In this document: positions 1 to 9,727 of the stretch, in pieces
How the letters are laid out: each line of letters begins with the position of its first letter
Position numbering within the stretch: position 1 is the first letter of the stretch
From: Porphyra umbilicalis
Lineage: Eukaryota; Rhodophyta; Bangiophyceae; Bangiales; Bangiaceae
Assembly: GCA_002049455.2 (NCBI GenBank)
Contig: KV918774.1
Span: forward strand, 186,001 to 250,000
Reading direction: 5' to 3'
DNA length: 64,000 nucleotides
Translations under genes and position numbers: made by a program
Notes under the pieces: model-generated
What the model saw: only the letters and a program-made list of their open reading frames with translations
Databases searched by the model: none
Told to the model about the DNA's origin: nothing

Positions 1-405
1 GGGGATAGGGGTTGGGGGACCACGGTGAAGTGGTTGAGTGGCTTGAGCTTGTGTGTGTGTGTGCGAACGTGCTTTTTTTGGTTGGCCTAAGGTTCGCCCG
101 CCTCTCCCAACCGAGAGCACCTCTCAAATAGTCCCCACCGGCCCAAGTGCTCCCCCCTCTCGCGCCCACACCGACGCCCACGCCCTCGCACCAAATCGAA
201 TCACTCACCAAATCAAAAGCCACTAGAGCAAAGCGAAGATCAAATCCAAAACATGCCAAAAGTAACGCCCCAAGATCACCCAACACGAATGTGTGCAACT
301 TGACCACGTCTTGCAAATGTACCATGTGGGGTACCATAAGGGTCACCGGCCATCATCCATCCGCGAATCGCCAGTGGAGCCGGCGACGAGCATCACAGTC
401 CAACA
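1..405 (-). repeat. 3' LTR of the copia element (truncated by window edge)
   Basis: Aligns without gaps to 4775-5179 with about five substitutions (for example at positions 2 and 11, and in the last 100 bp). On the minus strand it starts with TGTTGGACTG directly after a purine-rich tract, as expected of an LTR. Fourteen bases of the distal end are missing because the window starts inside it. Confidence 0.93.
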
Positions 406-420
406 CTCCTCCTTGCTTTT
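406..420 (-). promoter_or_regulatory. Polypurine tract of the copia element
   Basis: Minus strand reads AAAAGCAAGGAGGAG immediately before the TGTTG start of the 3' LTR. This is the position and composition of the plus-strand primer used in reverse transcription. The gag-pol stop codon is only about 20 bp upstream. Confidence 0.75.
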
Positions 421-440
421 TGCCGCGGCGGTTCTTGTAT

Positions 441-3400
441 TCAGCAAAGCCCCATGGCCTCGACATGCTTGTCGTGCTTGGTCTTGCCGAGCTCCTTCGT
501 CATCGAGTCCGCCACCATGTCGTCCGTTGCACAATGCTCCAGTGTCACCTTGTCCGACGTGATGGCCTCGCGCACAAAGTGGTATCGAATGTCGATGTGC
601 TTGGTGCGCTTGTGCTCGACGGGGTTCTTGGAGAAGTCAATGCACCCGCTGTTGTCGACCTTGATGTTGATCGGCCCGCCCGAGATCGCTGTCCGCAGCC
701 CTTGAGTTGCAACGCTTTGCACGAGCTTGTTTGGCCAAACAGCTTCCTTGCTGGCCTCACATAGAGCCATGTACTCGGCTTCCATCGTCGACAGCGCCAC
801 CGTCTTCTGCAACTTAGAACCCCAGCTGACGGCTGCTCCGCCAAAGATGAAGGTGAAGCCCGTCGTAGAACGTCGCGTCTCGTGGTCACCCGCCCAGTCG
901 GCATCACTAAAGCCTTGTAGAACACAGGAAGAGTTCTTGTCGAAGACCAGCCCCTTGTCCATCGAACCCTTGACGTACCGTAGAACGCGCTTAATCGCCG
1001 CCCAATGCTCCTTGCCGTAGCACGAGACAAAACGACTCAGCTTCCCGATAGCGAAGGCGAGGTCAGGACGTGTCCCGACCATCAGGTACATAAGACTGCC
1101 GACAGCTTCGCGGTAGGGCAGCACGTCGTCGCTCTCGTCGGCCTTGACCAGCTGCAGGCCCACCTCCAGCGGCGTTCCGATCGGGTTGCACTCCGCCATC
1201 CCGAACTTCTCCAGCACTTGCGCCGCGTACTTGCCCTGCGACAGCTTGAGGGTGCCCAACGCCTTGTCACGTCTAATCTGTAGCCCGAGGATGACCTTCG
1301 CCTCGCCCAGGTCCTTCATCTCAAAACGCTTGTGCAGAGCGGCCTTAATCTTGTAGATCGCCGCCAGGCTTGATGCCACCAACAGGAGATCGTCGACGTA
1401 CACCAGGACGATGATGATTTCGCCGTCATCCATAAGGAGGTAGAGGCATGCATCCGGGTCAATCTTTTCAGACCCCTGCGACTTGAGGAAGTCGTCGAGC
1501 TTGGCGTACCACATCTTGGGGGCTTGCTTCAGCCCATGTAGCGCTTGGAGGAGACGACAAACCTTGTCAGGATACGTCGGAACGACACAGCCGTCTGGCT
1601 GCTCCATGTAGACCTCCTCGTCAAGGTCTCCATTGAAGAAGGCCGTCTTGACGTCCATCTGATGTAGCTCCCACCCGTTCGCCGCCGTCATCGCCAGGAT
1701 GCATCGAATGGTGGTAAACTTGGCCACCGGCGCGAACGTCTCGTTGAAGTCGAGCCCCTTGATCTTCCGGTTCCCCATGAAGCACAGGCGCGCCTTGTGC
1801 CGCGTCGTGTTGTTCCCGTTCTTGTCAACCTCGTTCTTGACCTTGTACACCCACTTGCCCTTCAGCACGCGTCGACTGGCCGGGCGATCCGTCAAGCGCC
1901 AAGTCTTGTTCTTGCGGATGGCTTCCATCTCCTCGTCCATAGCAATCTTCCACTTAGCCGATTCTTGCCCTTGAACGGCTTGCACGTACGTCGTGGGCGC
2001 CTCGTGAGCAACCAGGCTCACCGGTCGCCAGTACTCGACAGGTGGTCGCCGCGCTCTGCCGCTCCGACGCAGCGTGTCTTGAGAGCCGCCACTAACTTGA
2101 TTGTCGTCCGCGGACTTTTCAGATCCATCGTCTTGCTTGTCGTCCTTGTCGTCATTGTCAGCATCTACGTCTTCGCCGTCGCTTGCAGAACGCAAGCCCG
2201 TCTCGACTTCGACAACTTTGTCTTCGGGAAGCTCCTCCGTAACTTCTGCGACCTCGCTTACGTTCGTCTCGGCGAACACGACGCTTCGTGCCTTGACGAC
2301 CTTGCCGTCGTCGAGGATGACCTTGTACGCCTTGCTGCCGTCGGGATAGCCTAAGAAGACGCCCTTCGCCGCCTTGTCGCCAACCTTGCCGTCGATGTGA
2401 CTCTTGTGCAGCACGACCCAGCATGTCGACCCAAACACCCGCATGTGGCTTACGTTGGGCTTATTCCCGGTCCACAGCTCAAAAGGCGTCTTGCCAACGG
2501 GAAGCGCCCTGCTCGTGACGCGGTTCTTGATGTACACCGCCGTCTTGATGGCATCCGCCCAAAGATCCTGATCGACGTCCTTGTGTCGCATCATGGTGCG
2601 AGCCATCTCCACGAGAACTCGGTTGAGCCGCTCAGCGACTCCGTTCTGCTGCGGCGTGTCGGGCACCGTGGTCTGGTGCGTCGTGCCGTTCTCATCGTGA
2701 AGAACCTTGAATGCGTTCGACACGTACTCGCCGCCATTGTCGGATCGCAGGATCTTGATTTTGGTTCCCGTGTGCAGCTGGGCCTTAGTCAGCCACTTCT
2801 TGTACTCAGAGAGCAGATCGCTCTTCTCCTGCAAGAAGACCACGTCGGTCCAACGGGAGAAGTCGTCGGTGAAGGTGCCGAAGTAGAGCCCACCGCCACG
2901 CGACGGCTCCGACATTGGCCCGCCCACGTCCGAGTGCACGAACTGCAGGCGCTTGGTCACTCGACCGCCTCCTGCACTAGGCATAGGCGTCATAGCCGCC
3001 TTTGCATACACGCACGGCTCGCAGACGTCCTTGACCGCCATGGAAGAGCACTTGAGTCCATTGATGTCCTTGTTCTTGATCATCCGCTTAACGCCAGCCA
3101 CGTTGACGTGCCCAAGGCGCTCATGCCAGAGCTGAAGAGTGGCCACCGCAGCAATATCCGACAGTGGGGCCATGTCCAGGTGGTAGAGCCCGTTCTTACG
3201 AGTGCCGCAGGCAGCAGTCTTCTCGTTCATCTTGATGATCGTCTTACCGCCCTTGAATGACACTTCCGCCCCACGCTCCTCCATCATGCCGACCGACATG
3301 AGGTTGAAGCCCATTGTAGGAACATGGAGTACCTTCTCCAACTTGATCTTGCGTGTCTTGCCGTGAACGATGACATTGAGCACGACGGTTCCGACGCCCG

Positions 3401-4367
3401 CCGTGGCTACGGACCCCTTGTCACCCATCGTGACGCTCCGTCCCGTGGTCGTATGGTAGTCTTCAAAGCACCCGCGCATCCAGCACATGTGTGCAGACGC
3501 CGCAGAGTCCACAAGCCACGACTTGGAGATGTCATCGGTGTCAGCTGCATTGCCCACCAGACAGATGGCGTCGTCGCTGTCGCTACCATCGTCAGCCGCA
3601 ATCGCGGCCACCTTGTCCTGTCTCTGCTTCTTGGCCTTGAGCTCCGGGCAATCGCGAGAGATGTGCCCAAACGTATGGCAGTAGTAGCACTCGATCTTGG
3701 AGAGGTCACCACGGCGGCCTTGACCTCGATAGTTGGCGCCGACGAGTGCCATGTCGCCAATGCGCTTCGTCGCCGGTGACTTGTCCGCCTGCCGCCGCTC
3801 CCCCTGAAGCAAGCGGCTCTTGACAAAGTCGAGGCTCAGCTCGTCCTCGCCCTTGGCGTCGAGAGCCACCAGCAGGTTCTCGTACTTTGACGTCAGCCCG
3901 TTGAGGACGCTCATGGCAACGTCCATCTCCGTCACCTCGCCGCCCATGGCCTTGAGGTTCTCGCCGAGGTTGCGCACGCGGTTGATGTAGCCCAGCATGC
4001 CCTCGCCGACGGTCATTTCGACGGTGTAGAACTCGCGTCGCGCCTTCATCTTGTTCATCAAACTCTTGCGCTGGAAGACACCTTGCAGCGTCGACCACAT
4101 TTCCGCCGTCGTCTTGCAGCCCGACACGTGCTCGAGCTGCTCAGACCCAAGGGTGAGCCCGATGATGGCGCTCGCCTTCGTGTCTCGACGCTTCCACACC
4201 GCCAAGTCGCGGGCATCCGCGTCCGTCGGCTTGCCGTCTTCGTCAAGCATATCGTCCAAGTCGCGCAGCGCGAGGACTATCTTAATGCGCTGACGCCACT
4301 CGTGGAAGTTCGTCTCCGTCAACTTGTCGATCTCGATGCCGCCCATGCCGGCAGCGCCACCGTCCAT
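441..4367 (-). CDS. Copia gag-pol polyprotein
   Basis: 1308 residues in one uninterrupted frame. Gag of the UBN2/copia type occupies about residues 1-225. A CCHC zinc knuckle follows (C227, C230, H235, C240). The aspartic protease shows WLVDSAASAHM (D287). The integrase has an HHCC zinc region (HERLGH then CEPC, about 414-455), the catalytic aspartates in HSDVGGP and SDNGGEY, and the glutamate in GVAERLN. The reverse transcriptase carries DVKTAFFNGDL and the YVDDLLL catalytic motif (about residue 1000). RNase H shows SDADWAGD. It makes the capsid and the enzymes for cDNA synthesis and integration. The start ATG at 4367 opens directly on a typical Gag N-terminus (KLTETNFHEW). No stop or frameshift is visible, so gag and pol are fused in one frame, as is common for copia. 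Confidence 0.95.
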   Translation of the reverse strand: MDGGAAGMGGIEIDKLTETNFHEWRQRIKIVLALRDLDDMLDEDGKPTDADARDLAVWKRRDTKASAIIGLTLGSEQLEHVSGCKTTAEMWSTLQGVFQRKSLMNKMKARREFYTVEMTVGEGMLGYINRVRNLGENLKAMGGEVTEMDVAMSVLNGLTSKYENLLVALDAKGEDELSLDFVKSRLLQGERRQADKSPATKRIGDMALVGANYRGQGRRGDLSKIECYYCHTFGHISRDCPELKAKKQRQDKVAAIAADDGSDSDDAICLVGNAADTDDISKSWLVDSAASAHMCWMRGCFEDYHTTTGRSVTMGDKGSVATAGVGTVVLNVIVHGKTRKIKLEKVLHVPTMGFNLMSVGMMEERGAEVSFKGGKTIIKMNEKTAACGTRKNGLYHLDMAPLSDIAAVATLQLWHERLGHVNVAGVKRMIKNKDINGLKCSSMAVKDVCEPCVYAKAAMTPMPSAGGGRVTKRLQFVHSDVGGPMSEPSRGGGLYFGTFTDDFSRWTDVVFLQEKSDLLSEYKKWLTKAQLHTGTKIKILRSDNGGEYVSNAFKVLHDENGTTHQTTVPDTPQQNGVAERLNRVLVEMARTMMRHKDVDQDLWADAIKTAVYIKNRVTSRALPVGKTPFELWTGNKPNVSHMRVFGSTCWVVLHKSHIDGKVGDKAAKGVFLGYPDGSKAYKVILDDGKVVKARSVVFAETNVSEVAEVTEELPEDKVVEVETGLRSASDGEDVDADNDDKDDKQDDGSEKSADDNQVSGGSQDTLRRSGRARRPPVEYWRPVSLVAHEAPTTYVQAVQGQESAKWKIAMDEEMEAIRKNKTWRLTDRPASRRVLKGKWVYKVKNEVDKNGNNTTRHKARLCFMGNRKIKGLDFNETFAPVAKFTTIRCILAMTAANGWELHQMDVKTAFFNGDLDEEVYMEQPDGCVVPTYPDKVCRLLQALHGLKQAPKMWYAKLDDFLKSQGSEKIDPDACLYLLMDDGEIIIVLVYVDDLLLVASSLAAIYKIKAALHKRFEMKDLGEAKVILGLQIRRDKALGTLKLSQGKYAAQVLEKFGMAECNPIGTPLEVGLQLVKADESDDVLPYREAVGSLMYLMVGTRPDLAFAIGKLSRFVSCYGKEHWAAIKRVLRYVKGSMDKGLVFDKNSSCVLQGFSDADWAGDHETRRSTTGFTFIFGGAAVSWGSKLQKTVALSTMEAEYMALCEASKEAVWPNKLVQSVATQGLRTAISGGPINIKVDNSGCIDFSKNPVEHKRTKHIDIRYHFVREAITSDKVTLEHCATDDMVADSMTKELGKTKHDKHVEAMGLC

Positions 4368-4514
4368 GATGTCTTCTTGTCGTAGCGCCCGACCTTGCCG
4401 AGCCGTGCGCCTTGACCGTCACGTCCTTGAACCACCTTGACCTCGTCCTCTTCGCACTTGCCGCGACCGCCGCGACACCAGCTGGCACACCTTGCTCTTG
4501 TCACAGCCCCGGCC

Positions 4515-4528
4515 CTGGGCCCATAACC
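4515..4528 (-). promoter_or_regulatory. Second primer-binding-like site (duplicate)
   Basis: Minus strand reads GGTTATGGGCCCAG, the same core as the site at 4745-4760, again just after a CAACA end. The duplicate lies about 150 bp ahead of gag. It supports a nested or tandem origin of the segment between 4529 and 4740. Confidence 0.6.
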
Positions 4529-4619
4529 TGTTGCAAGGTCAAAAACCAACTACGCCACATGACCGGTGTGACTGGCCTGGGGAGCTGAACATCACCAGTT
4601 CAACACTCCCCCCAGCTCC
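4529..4619 (-). repeat. Nested remnant of a second copia-like LTR end with purine tract
   Basis: On the minus strand 4619-4606 is purine-rich (GGAGCTGGGGGGAG). It is followed at 4605 by TGTTGAACTGGTGATG, which resembles the start of the flanking LTRs (TGTTGGACTGTGATG). The stretch ends at 4529 with GCAACA, directly followed by a second primer-binding-like site (4515-4528). The 77-bp unit therefore has the 5'-TGTTG...CAACA-3' layout of a very short or deleted LTR. It may be the leftover of a template switch or of a tandem element. Confidence 0.5.
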
Positions 4620-4744
4620 TCAGGGCCAGGCTCGTCTGACCCACGACTCGGAATTGCCTCTCCTGCAAATTCCTCCGTCCCCCTCCTGGGGCGCAGCCGT
4701 GGCGAATCTCGAACCCGCGACCTCTCAGAACTAAATCCAGCGCG

Positions 4745-4760
4745 AGCTGGGCCCATAACC
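4745..4760 (-). promoter_or_regulatory. tRNA primer-binding site of the copia element
   Basis: Directly after the 5' LTR the minus strand reads GGTTATGGGCCCAGCT. It is complementary to the anticodon-arm region of eukaryotic initiator methionine tRNA (GCUGGGCCCAUAACC). Known knowledge: Drosophila copia primes from an internal half of initiator tRNA-Met in the same way. Confidence 0.8.
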
Positions 4761-5179
4761 TGTTGAAAGGCAGTGAGGATAGGGTTTGGGGGACCACGGT
4801 GAAGTGGTTGAGTGGCTTGAGCTTGTGTGTGTGTGTGCGAACGTGCTTTTTTTGGTTGGCCTAAGGTTCGCCCGCCTCTCCCAACCGAGAGCACCTCTCA
4901 AATAGTCCCCACCGGCCCAAGTGCTCCCCCCTCTCGCGCCCACACCGACGCCCACGCCCTCGCACCAAATCGAATCACTCACCAAATCAAAAGCCACTAG
5001 AGCAAAGCGAAGATCAAATCCAAAACATGCCAAAAGTAACGCCCCAAGATCACCCAACACGAATGTGAGCAACTTGACCACGTCTTGCAAATGTACCATG
5101 TGGGGTACCATAAGGGTCACCGACCATCATCCATCCGCGAACCGCCAGTGGAGCCGGCGACGAGCATCACAGTCCAACA
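4761..5179 (-). repeat. 5' LTR of the copia element, 419 bp
   Basis: Bounded on the minus strand by TGTTGG at 5179 and by CAACA at 4761. It is followed by the primer-binding site. A TG/CA dinucleotide run and a T7 tract lie inside. Nearly identical to 1-405. Confidence 0.93.
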
Positions 5180-5184
5180 CGCCA

Positions 5185-6235
5185 CACGTCACTTTGCGCG
5201 GCGGCCACCACACTTGTCGTTGCTCTGCGGCCGCCGCCCTTGGTGTTGTTGTTAGGCGGCTGCCGCACCTGCTGTTGCGTTCTGGCGGGGTGCCGGGCGG
5301 CACCAGCCGCTGGTATGGTTGCACGGCGGCCGCCGCGCGTCTTGTTGTTGCGCTGCGGCCGCCGTGTCAAAGGGCGCGGCGTGGAGATCGCCGCACGTGC
5401 TGTTGCTGAGCGGCGGCCGGGGCACGTGTTGTCGTGGAACAGCGCGACGGCCGCAACACTTGTTGCTGCTGTCCGTCGGCCGCCGCCCTTGTTGTCACTT
5501 CGCGGCCGCCGCCGCACGTGGTCCGGCGCGGCGGCCGCCACACTTGTTGGTGCGCTGCGGCGGTCGCCCTTGGTGTGGTTGCACGGCGGCCGCCGCGCGA
5601 CTTGGGTATCGCTGCGGCCGCCGTGTAAACGGGCGCAACGGGACGACCGCCGCACGTGTTGTCGCTCAGCGGCGGCCGCCGCACGTGTTGCTGCAGCGCA
5701 CCGGCGGCCGCCGCCCTTGTTGTCACTGCGCGGCCGCCGCCGCACGTGGTCCGGCGCGAGGGCCGCCACATTTGTTGATGCGCTGCGGCGGTCGCCCTTG
5801 GTGTGGCTGCACGGCGGCCGCCGCGCGTCTTGTTGTTGCGCTGCGGCCGCCGTGTAAACGGACGCGGCGCGGCGACCGCCGCACGTGCTGTTGCTGAGCG
5901 GCGGCCGCCGCACGTGTTGTCGTAGAGCAGAGCGACGGCCGCCTCACTTGTTGCTGCTGTGCGGCGGCCGCCGCCCTTGTTGTCACTTCGCTGCCGCCTC
6001 CGCACGTTGTCCGGCGCGGCGGCCGCCACACTTGTTGATGCGCTACGGCGGTAGCCCTTGGTGTGGTTGCACGTCGGCCGCCGCGCGACTTGGGTATCGC
6101 TGCGGCCGCCCTGTAAACGGGCGCGGCGGGGCGACCGCCGCACGTGTTGTCGCTCAGCGGCGACTGCCGCACGTGTAGCTGCTGCGTGTTGCTGCAGCGC
6201 ATCACGACGGCCGCCGCGCTTGTTGAGGCTGTGAG
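5185..6235. repeat. GC-rich satellite, about 250-bp units in an alternating (about 490-bp) higher-order pattern
   Basis: The phrase CTGCGGCCGCCGTGTAAACG and its variants recur near 5350, 5612, 5842 and 6100. Flanks alternate between CTTGTTGTTGCG (5341, 5829) and CTTGGGTATCG (5601, 6086), so pairs of units form a longer repeat. The whole tract is dense in GGCGGCCGCC. Long open frames on both strands here are a by-product of GC-rich DNA and are not called genes. Confidence 0.75.
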
Positions 6236-6377
6236 GCATGGCGGATTGCCGCTTATGTCGTAAAGGCCCCGTCCCCTTCCCCAACCCCAGCCACCACGGC
6301 AAGGCCGGGCCCGTCCCCCCCCCCCTCTCTCGCCACCGTGTCGCCAGGACGGAACCCTTCCCCCCCCGCCACACCAG

Positions 6378-7180
6378 TCATCTCATCGCCGTGCGGCTGC
6401 CGGTGAGAGGCGTCGCGAAAGCGGCGGCCGCCAGCCCCCGCAGTGGGCGCTGGTAGCCGCTGCACACACAGCGCAAAATCGGGGCGCATGTCCTCCCCTT
6501 CAATGAATGCACCACATCGCCGTCCACGCGGCGCCACCCAGCTGGCCGCGAGGGCGGTGCGCGCACGCGGCCGAAGGTCCGCCACATCCCCACCCCCTCT
6601 CCCCGCGGGCGCACACACGCGGTCTGTTGTCGGCCGGCGGTTGGCGGTCTCGCGATCGCTGCGGCCGCCAGCGCTCGCACTGGGCTCTGGCGGCCGCCGG
6701 ACGTAAGGCGCAAACACAGGTCCCAGCCCTCCCCCCGAAGGACGCATCGTCGTGCGCACCGAGCCACTCAGCTGTCGGCGCGGGTGGCACCCGTGGACGC
6801 GCGCGGCCTGAGCTCCGGCGCATCCCCCCCCCCCTCCACACAGGCATGCAGGCTGTCAGCAGTCGGGCGCCGGTGGGCGGCCTCGCTATAGCGGCGGCCG
6901 AGAGCTCTCGCAGTTGGCGCGCAGGCAGGCGCGGCACACACAGCGCAAATGATGTACTGGGCAGATCCCCCCCGCCACATCAGCGACCGCGCTGGTGCGG
7001 GCCGCGCCACTGAGCAGGCTGCGCGATCGGCGGGCACGGAGGCACGTGGGCACTGGTCCGCCGCATCCCTCCCCCCCCGCCCCCGGGAGGCACGCGCGCG
7101 GTTGCCGCGCGGCCGCCGGTGGGCGGCCTCGTGGTGGCCGCGGCTGCCAGCGCTCGCAATATGCGCTGTCGACAGACCCG
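6378..7180. repeat. Degenerate tandem repeat, about 238-bp period, four units
   Basis: A block of the type GGCGGCCGCCAGCGCTCGCA followed by a CGCTG-rich segment recurs near 6425, 6660, 6890 and 7135. Each copy is followed by a stretch of C runs (CCCCTCCCC, CCCCCCCCT). The copies are diverged, so the array is older than the one to its left. No gene is supported. Confidence 0.55.
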
Positions 7181-7982
7181 TGGGCGCCTTTGCAGCCTTT
7201 ATTGGCTGGATTGGCTGGATAGTGACAGCCGCCGAGACTGCTGACAGATCGATCACGAAAAGAGTGTATACCCATTAATACGATTAGCCGCGGTGACGAC
7301 CGAAAGAGCCCGACGTGCACACCAGTGGCAGCCCCCCTCCCCGGCGACTGCGGCTGCACCCTCCCCTGTGGCACGAGAGGCCGATTTGGGGGCCCGCGCG
7401 GCCTGTGGCACGAGCAGCACTGTCTCTCGCCAAGTCTTCAGCCGCCCCCCAGCGTGCGCGCATGGAAAGCCGCCGTGCCAGAGCTGGTCGTGCCACGCGC
7501 CCGGCCCGCACCCAGGCTATTTCGCGAGTACGACGGTGATAGGAAAAAAAAAACCTGCCCAACGGGGAAAAAAAAAAACCATCTGCAGCTATGAGTACCC
7601 ACCCTGCAGCACTACACCGACCACGACACTCCCGTACAGACAGAATGCGCGTCACATACACAGAAACACAACGCAAACAGAAAAGTCCCGTACAAAGATG
7701 CACCGCGAGCGACACACAAAGAGCGTCTGCGGGCCAAGAAAAAGAGAAAAAGACGAGAGCACTAACAAGACGAGACGCAACAGGCATTGGTAACTCAGGC
7801 ACCCTCTTCCGAGTCGCTCCCGTCCGAATTTCTCGACGGCAGCGGCGGCAGCGGTAGAGGTGGCGGCGGCACCAACGGAGTCGGCGGCGGCCAAGTACCG
7901 TCCTTGAACGTACGCCAAGGCCGCCGCCGCTCTGCTCGAAGACTGCGCCGCCTTCGTTGCAGCAACACTCGCGTTGGTAGCC
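7181..7982. other. Intergenic; no gene recognised
   Basis: Contains a small TTGGCTGGA duplication (about 7202-7218), two A runs at 7543-7579 and A-rich DNA to 7770. An alanine-rich minus frame (7652-8221) may be the C-terminal side of the decayed repeat protein to the right, but composition alone does not support calling it. Confidence 0.5.
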
Positions 7983-9176
7983 TCAACTTTGGCCCGCGCT
8001 GCGGCGGCGACCGCCGCCCGGTACTTCGCCGACGCAGCCGCCGACTCGGCTGCCGCTGCGGTCGCAGTAGCCGCCGCCTCGGCGGAGGCGACCGCAGCCG
8101 CAGAGGCGGCGGCGACCGAGGTGCGATGAACAGCCGCGATCCTCAGGGGTGCGAATGAGGACGAAGCGCCGCTTGCGGACGGCATGTTGCGCCCACTGCT
8201 GCCAGGGCGGCCGCTTGCCAAAGAGGGACAGCTCGGAGGTGGCGGCAGCCACAGTCCCGACAGCAGTGACAGAGGGTGCCTCTACTGGAGTTCTCGCCCC
8301 GGCGGCCTCGGGCTCGGCCGCCGCTCGTCCGGTGGCTGCGGGTTGTCCCCCGGCCACCTGGGCGGGCTTAGCGGTCGCTCGTGCCCTGGTTTCTGGCCCA
8401 CGGGCGGTCCACCCGCCTTCCATCGACCCGGGCTTGGAGGCGGCTCGTTGAGCGGCGCGCCGCCCGTCCACCTTGGTGGGCTTGGCTGCCGACCGTTGGG
8501 CGGCCCGCCGCCCGTCCACCTTCGCGGGCTTGGCTGCCTACCGTTGAGCGGCCCGCCGCCCGTCCACCTCGGCGGGCTTGGATGCCGACCGTTGGGCGGC
8601 GCACGGCCCGTCCACCTCGGTGGGCTCGGCTGCCGACGTTTTGGCGGCGCGCCGCCGTCCACCTCTGCGGGCTTGGCTGCCGACCGTTGGGCGGCGCGCC
8701 GCCCGTCCACCGCGGCGGGCTTGGCTGACGACGGTCGGTCGGCGCGCCGCCCGTCCACCGCGGCGGGCGTGGTTGCCGACGGTCGGGCGGTGCGCCGCCC
8801 GTCCACCGTGGCGGGCTTGGCTGCCGACGGTCGGGCGGCGCGCCGCCCGTCCGCCGTGGCGGGCTTGGCTGCCGACGGTCGGGCGGCGCGCCGCCCGTCC
8901 ACCGCGGCGGCGTCCACGGCCGTCGTTCTTGTGGTGGCGCACCGCCCTTCCACGGCAACGGAGGTGGTCGACAGGTTGGTGGCAGACGACCACCTTGCAG
9001 AACTGGACGCGGGGGGGGGGCAGGCAGCAGCAGTTGCACTGGCAGTGCGCCAAGAGCAGGGCGACCGCGTCTGTCCAGTCGCGAAGCAGCCGCCGATCTT
9101 CGTTGTTCCGCCACCGCTGCCGAGTCCGCTGGGCCCTCCGCCGCTTGGTGTCGGGAGGCTTCTTCTCCCAAATCAT
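7983..9176 (-). pseudogene. Decayed gene for a basic protein with 16-residue repeats
   Basis: The minus strand opens with an ATG at 9176 and a strongly basic start (MIWEKKPPDTKRRRAQRTR, then RWRNNEDRRLLRDW, loosely like a Myb/SANT helix). Further on come about ten units of the type VDGRRAARPSAAKPAT, 16 residues each. The start and the clean repeat frame (8953-8660) are in different frames, so an intron or break lies near 9030. Within the repeats a unit near 8655 lacks one base (GCCGCCGTCC where others have GCCGCCCGTCC), and a unit near 8537 has TAG where others have TCG. The remainder (8519-7983) continues the repeat and ends in KPAQVAGGQP-type sequence. I read this as a dead repeat protein gene, or as a minisatellite that happens to be open. 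Function unknown. Confidence 0.4.
8434..8912. repeat. 48-bp minisatellite, about ten copies
   Basis: Unit example starts CGTCCACCGCGGCGGGCTTG and recurs every 48 bp, a multiple of three. This explains long open frames on both strands. Later copies (8760-8910) are the most alike. Confidence 0.85.
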
Positions 9177-9253
9177 GGCGTCGGCAGCCGCCCCTTAATA
9201 GGAGAGGACCTATCACAAGCGGCGGCCACCGGCCACGCGAGCCACGGGCGGCA

Positions 9254-9545
9254 GCCAGCCGCAGCAGCCGGGGACGGCAGCCGCCCACACAACCAGCGCG
9301 CGGCAGCCGCCCACACCGCCGATGGGCGGCAGCCGCCCACACCACCGACCGCCAGCCGCAGCAGCCGGTGACGGCAGCCGCCCACACAACCAGCGCGCGG
9401 CCGCCGCCCACACCGCCGACGGGCGGCAGCCGCCCACACCACCGACCGCCAGCCGCAGCAGCCGGTGACGGCCGCCGCCCACACGACCAGCGTGCGGCGT
9501 CCAACCACACCGCCGACGGGCGGCAGCCGTCCACACCACCGGCGC
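9254..9545. repeat. 97-bp tandem repeat, three copies
   Basis: The phrase GCCAGCCGCAGCAGCCGG starts at 9254, 9351 and 9448, exactly 97 bp apart. The units differ at a few positions. Rich in GCCGCCCACAC. Confidence 0.9.
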
Positions 9546-9701
9546 GCGGCCGCCGCCCACAGCACCACACCACCGGCGGGCGGACGGAAAGCGCGCGCGC
9601 GCCAAGCGCGTCAACGCGTGCCCCCCTTTGGCAGCGCAGGCGGCTGCCAAGCGCGCACTGGCGCGACAGCCGCCCCCGCCGTGGCCGCACCCGCCGTACC
9701 C

Positions 9702-9727
9702 GCCGCCGCCGCCGCCGCCGCCGCCGC
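9702..9727. repeat. (GCC)n microsatellite
   Basis: Uninterrupted CGC/GCC trinucleotide run followed by a C run and, at 9756-9761, a G run. Confidence 0.9.

Larger units (their letters stand above)
1..5179 (-). mobile_element. Ty1/copia LTR retrotransposon, near complete
   Basis: The element reads on the minus strand: 5' LTR (4761-5179), primer-binding site (4745-4760), a gag-pol frame (441-4367), a purine tract (406-420) and the 3' LTR (1-405, its last 14 bp lie beyond the window). Domain order protease, integrase, reverse transcriptase, RNase H defines the copia order. The LTRs differ at only about five positions in 405, so insertion is recent and the single long frame is uninterrupted; it may still be mobile. 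The right flank after the LTR is CGCCA; the matching target-site copy lies outside the window. Between primer site and gag is an extra segment with a second LTR-like end (see 4529-4619). Confidence 0.93.

Noticed and set aside
4680-4720. tRNA-like B box (GGTTCGAGATTCG on the minus strand)
   Set aside because: No foldable cloverleaf; the A-box-like word is over 100 bp away and on the wrong side.
5367-6374. 335-residue minus-strand open frame
   Set aside because: It is the GC satellite read out; other frames on both strands are equally open and there is no non-repeat domain.
8368-9690. 440-residue minus-strand open frame
   Set aside because: Runs through two unrelated minisatellites (48 bp and 97 bp) and has only repeat-derived composition.
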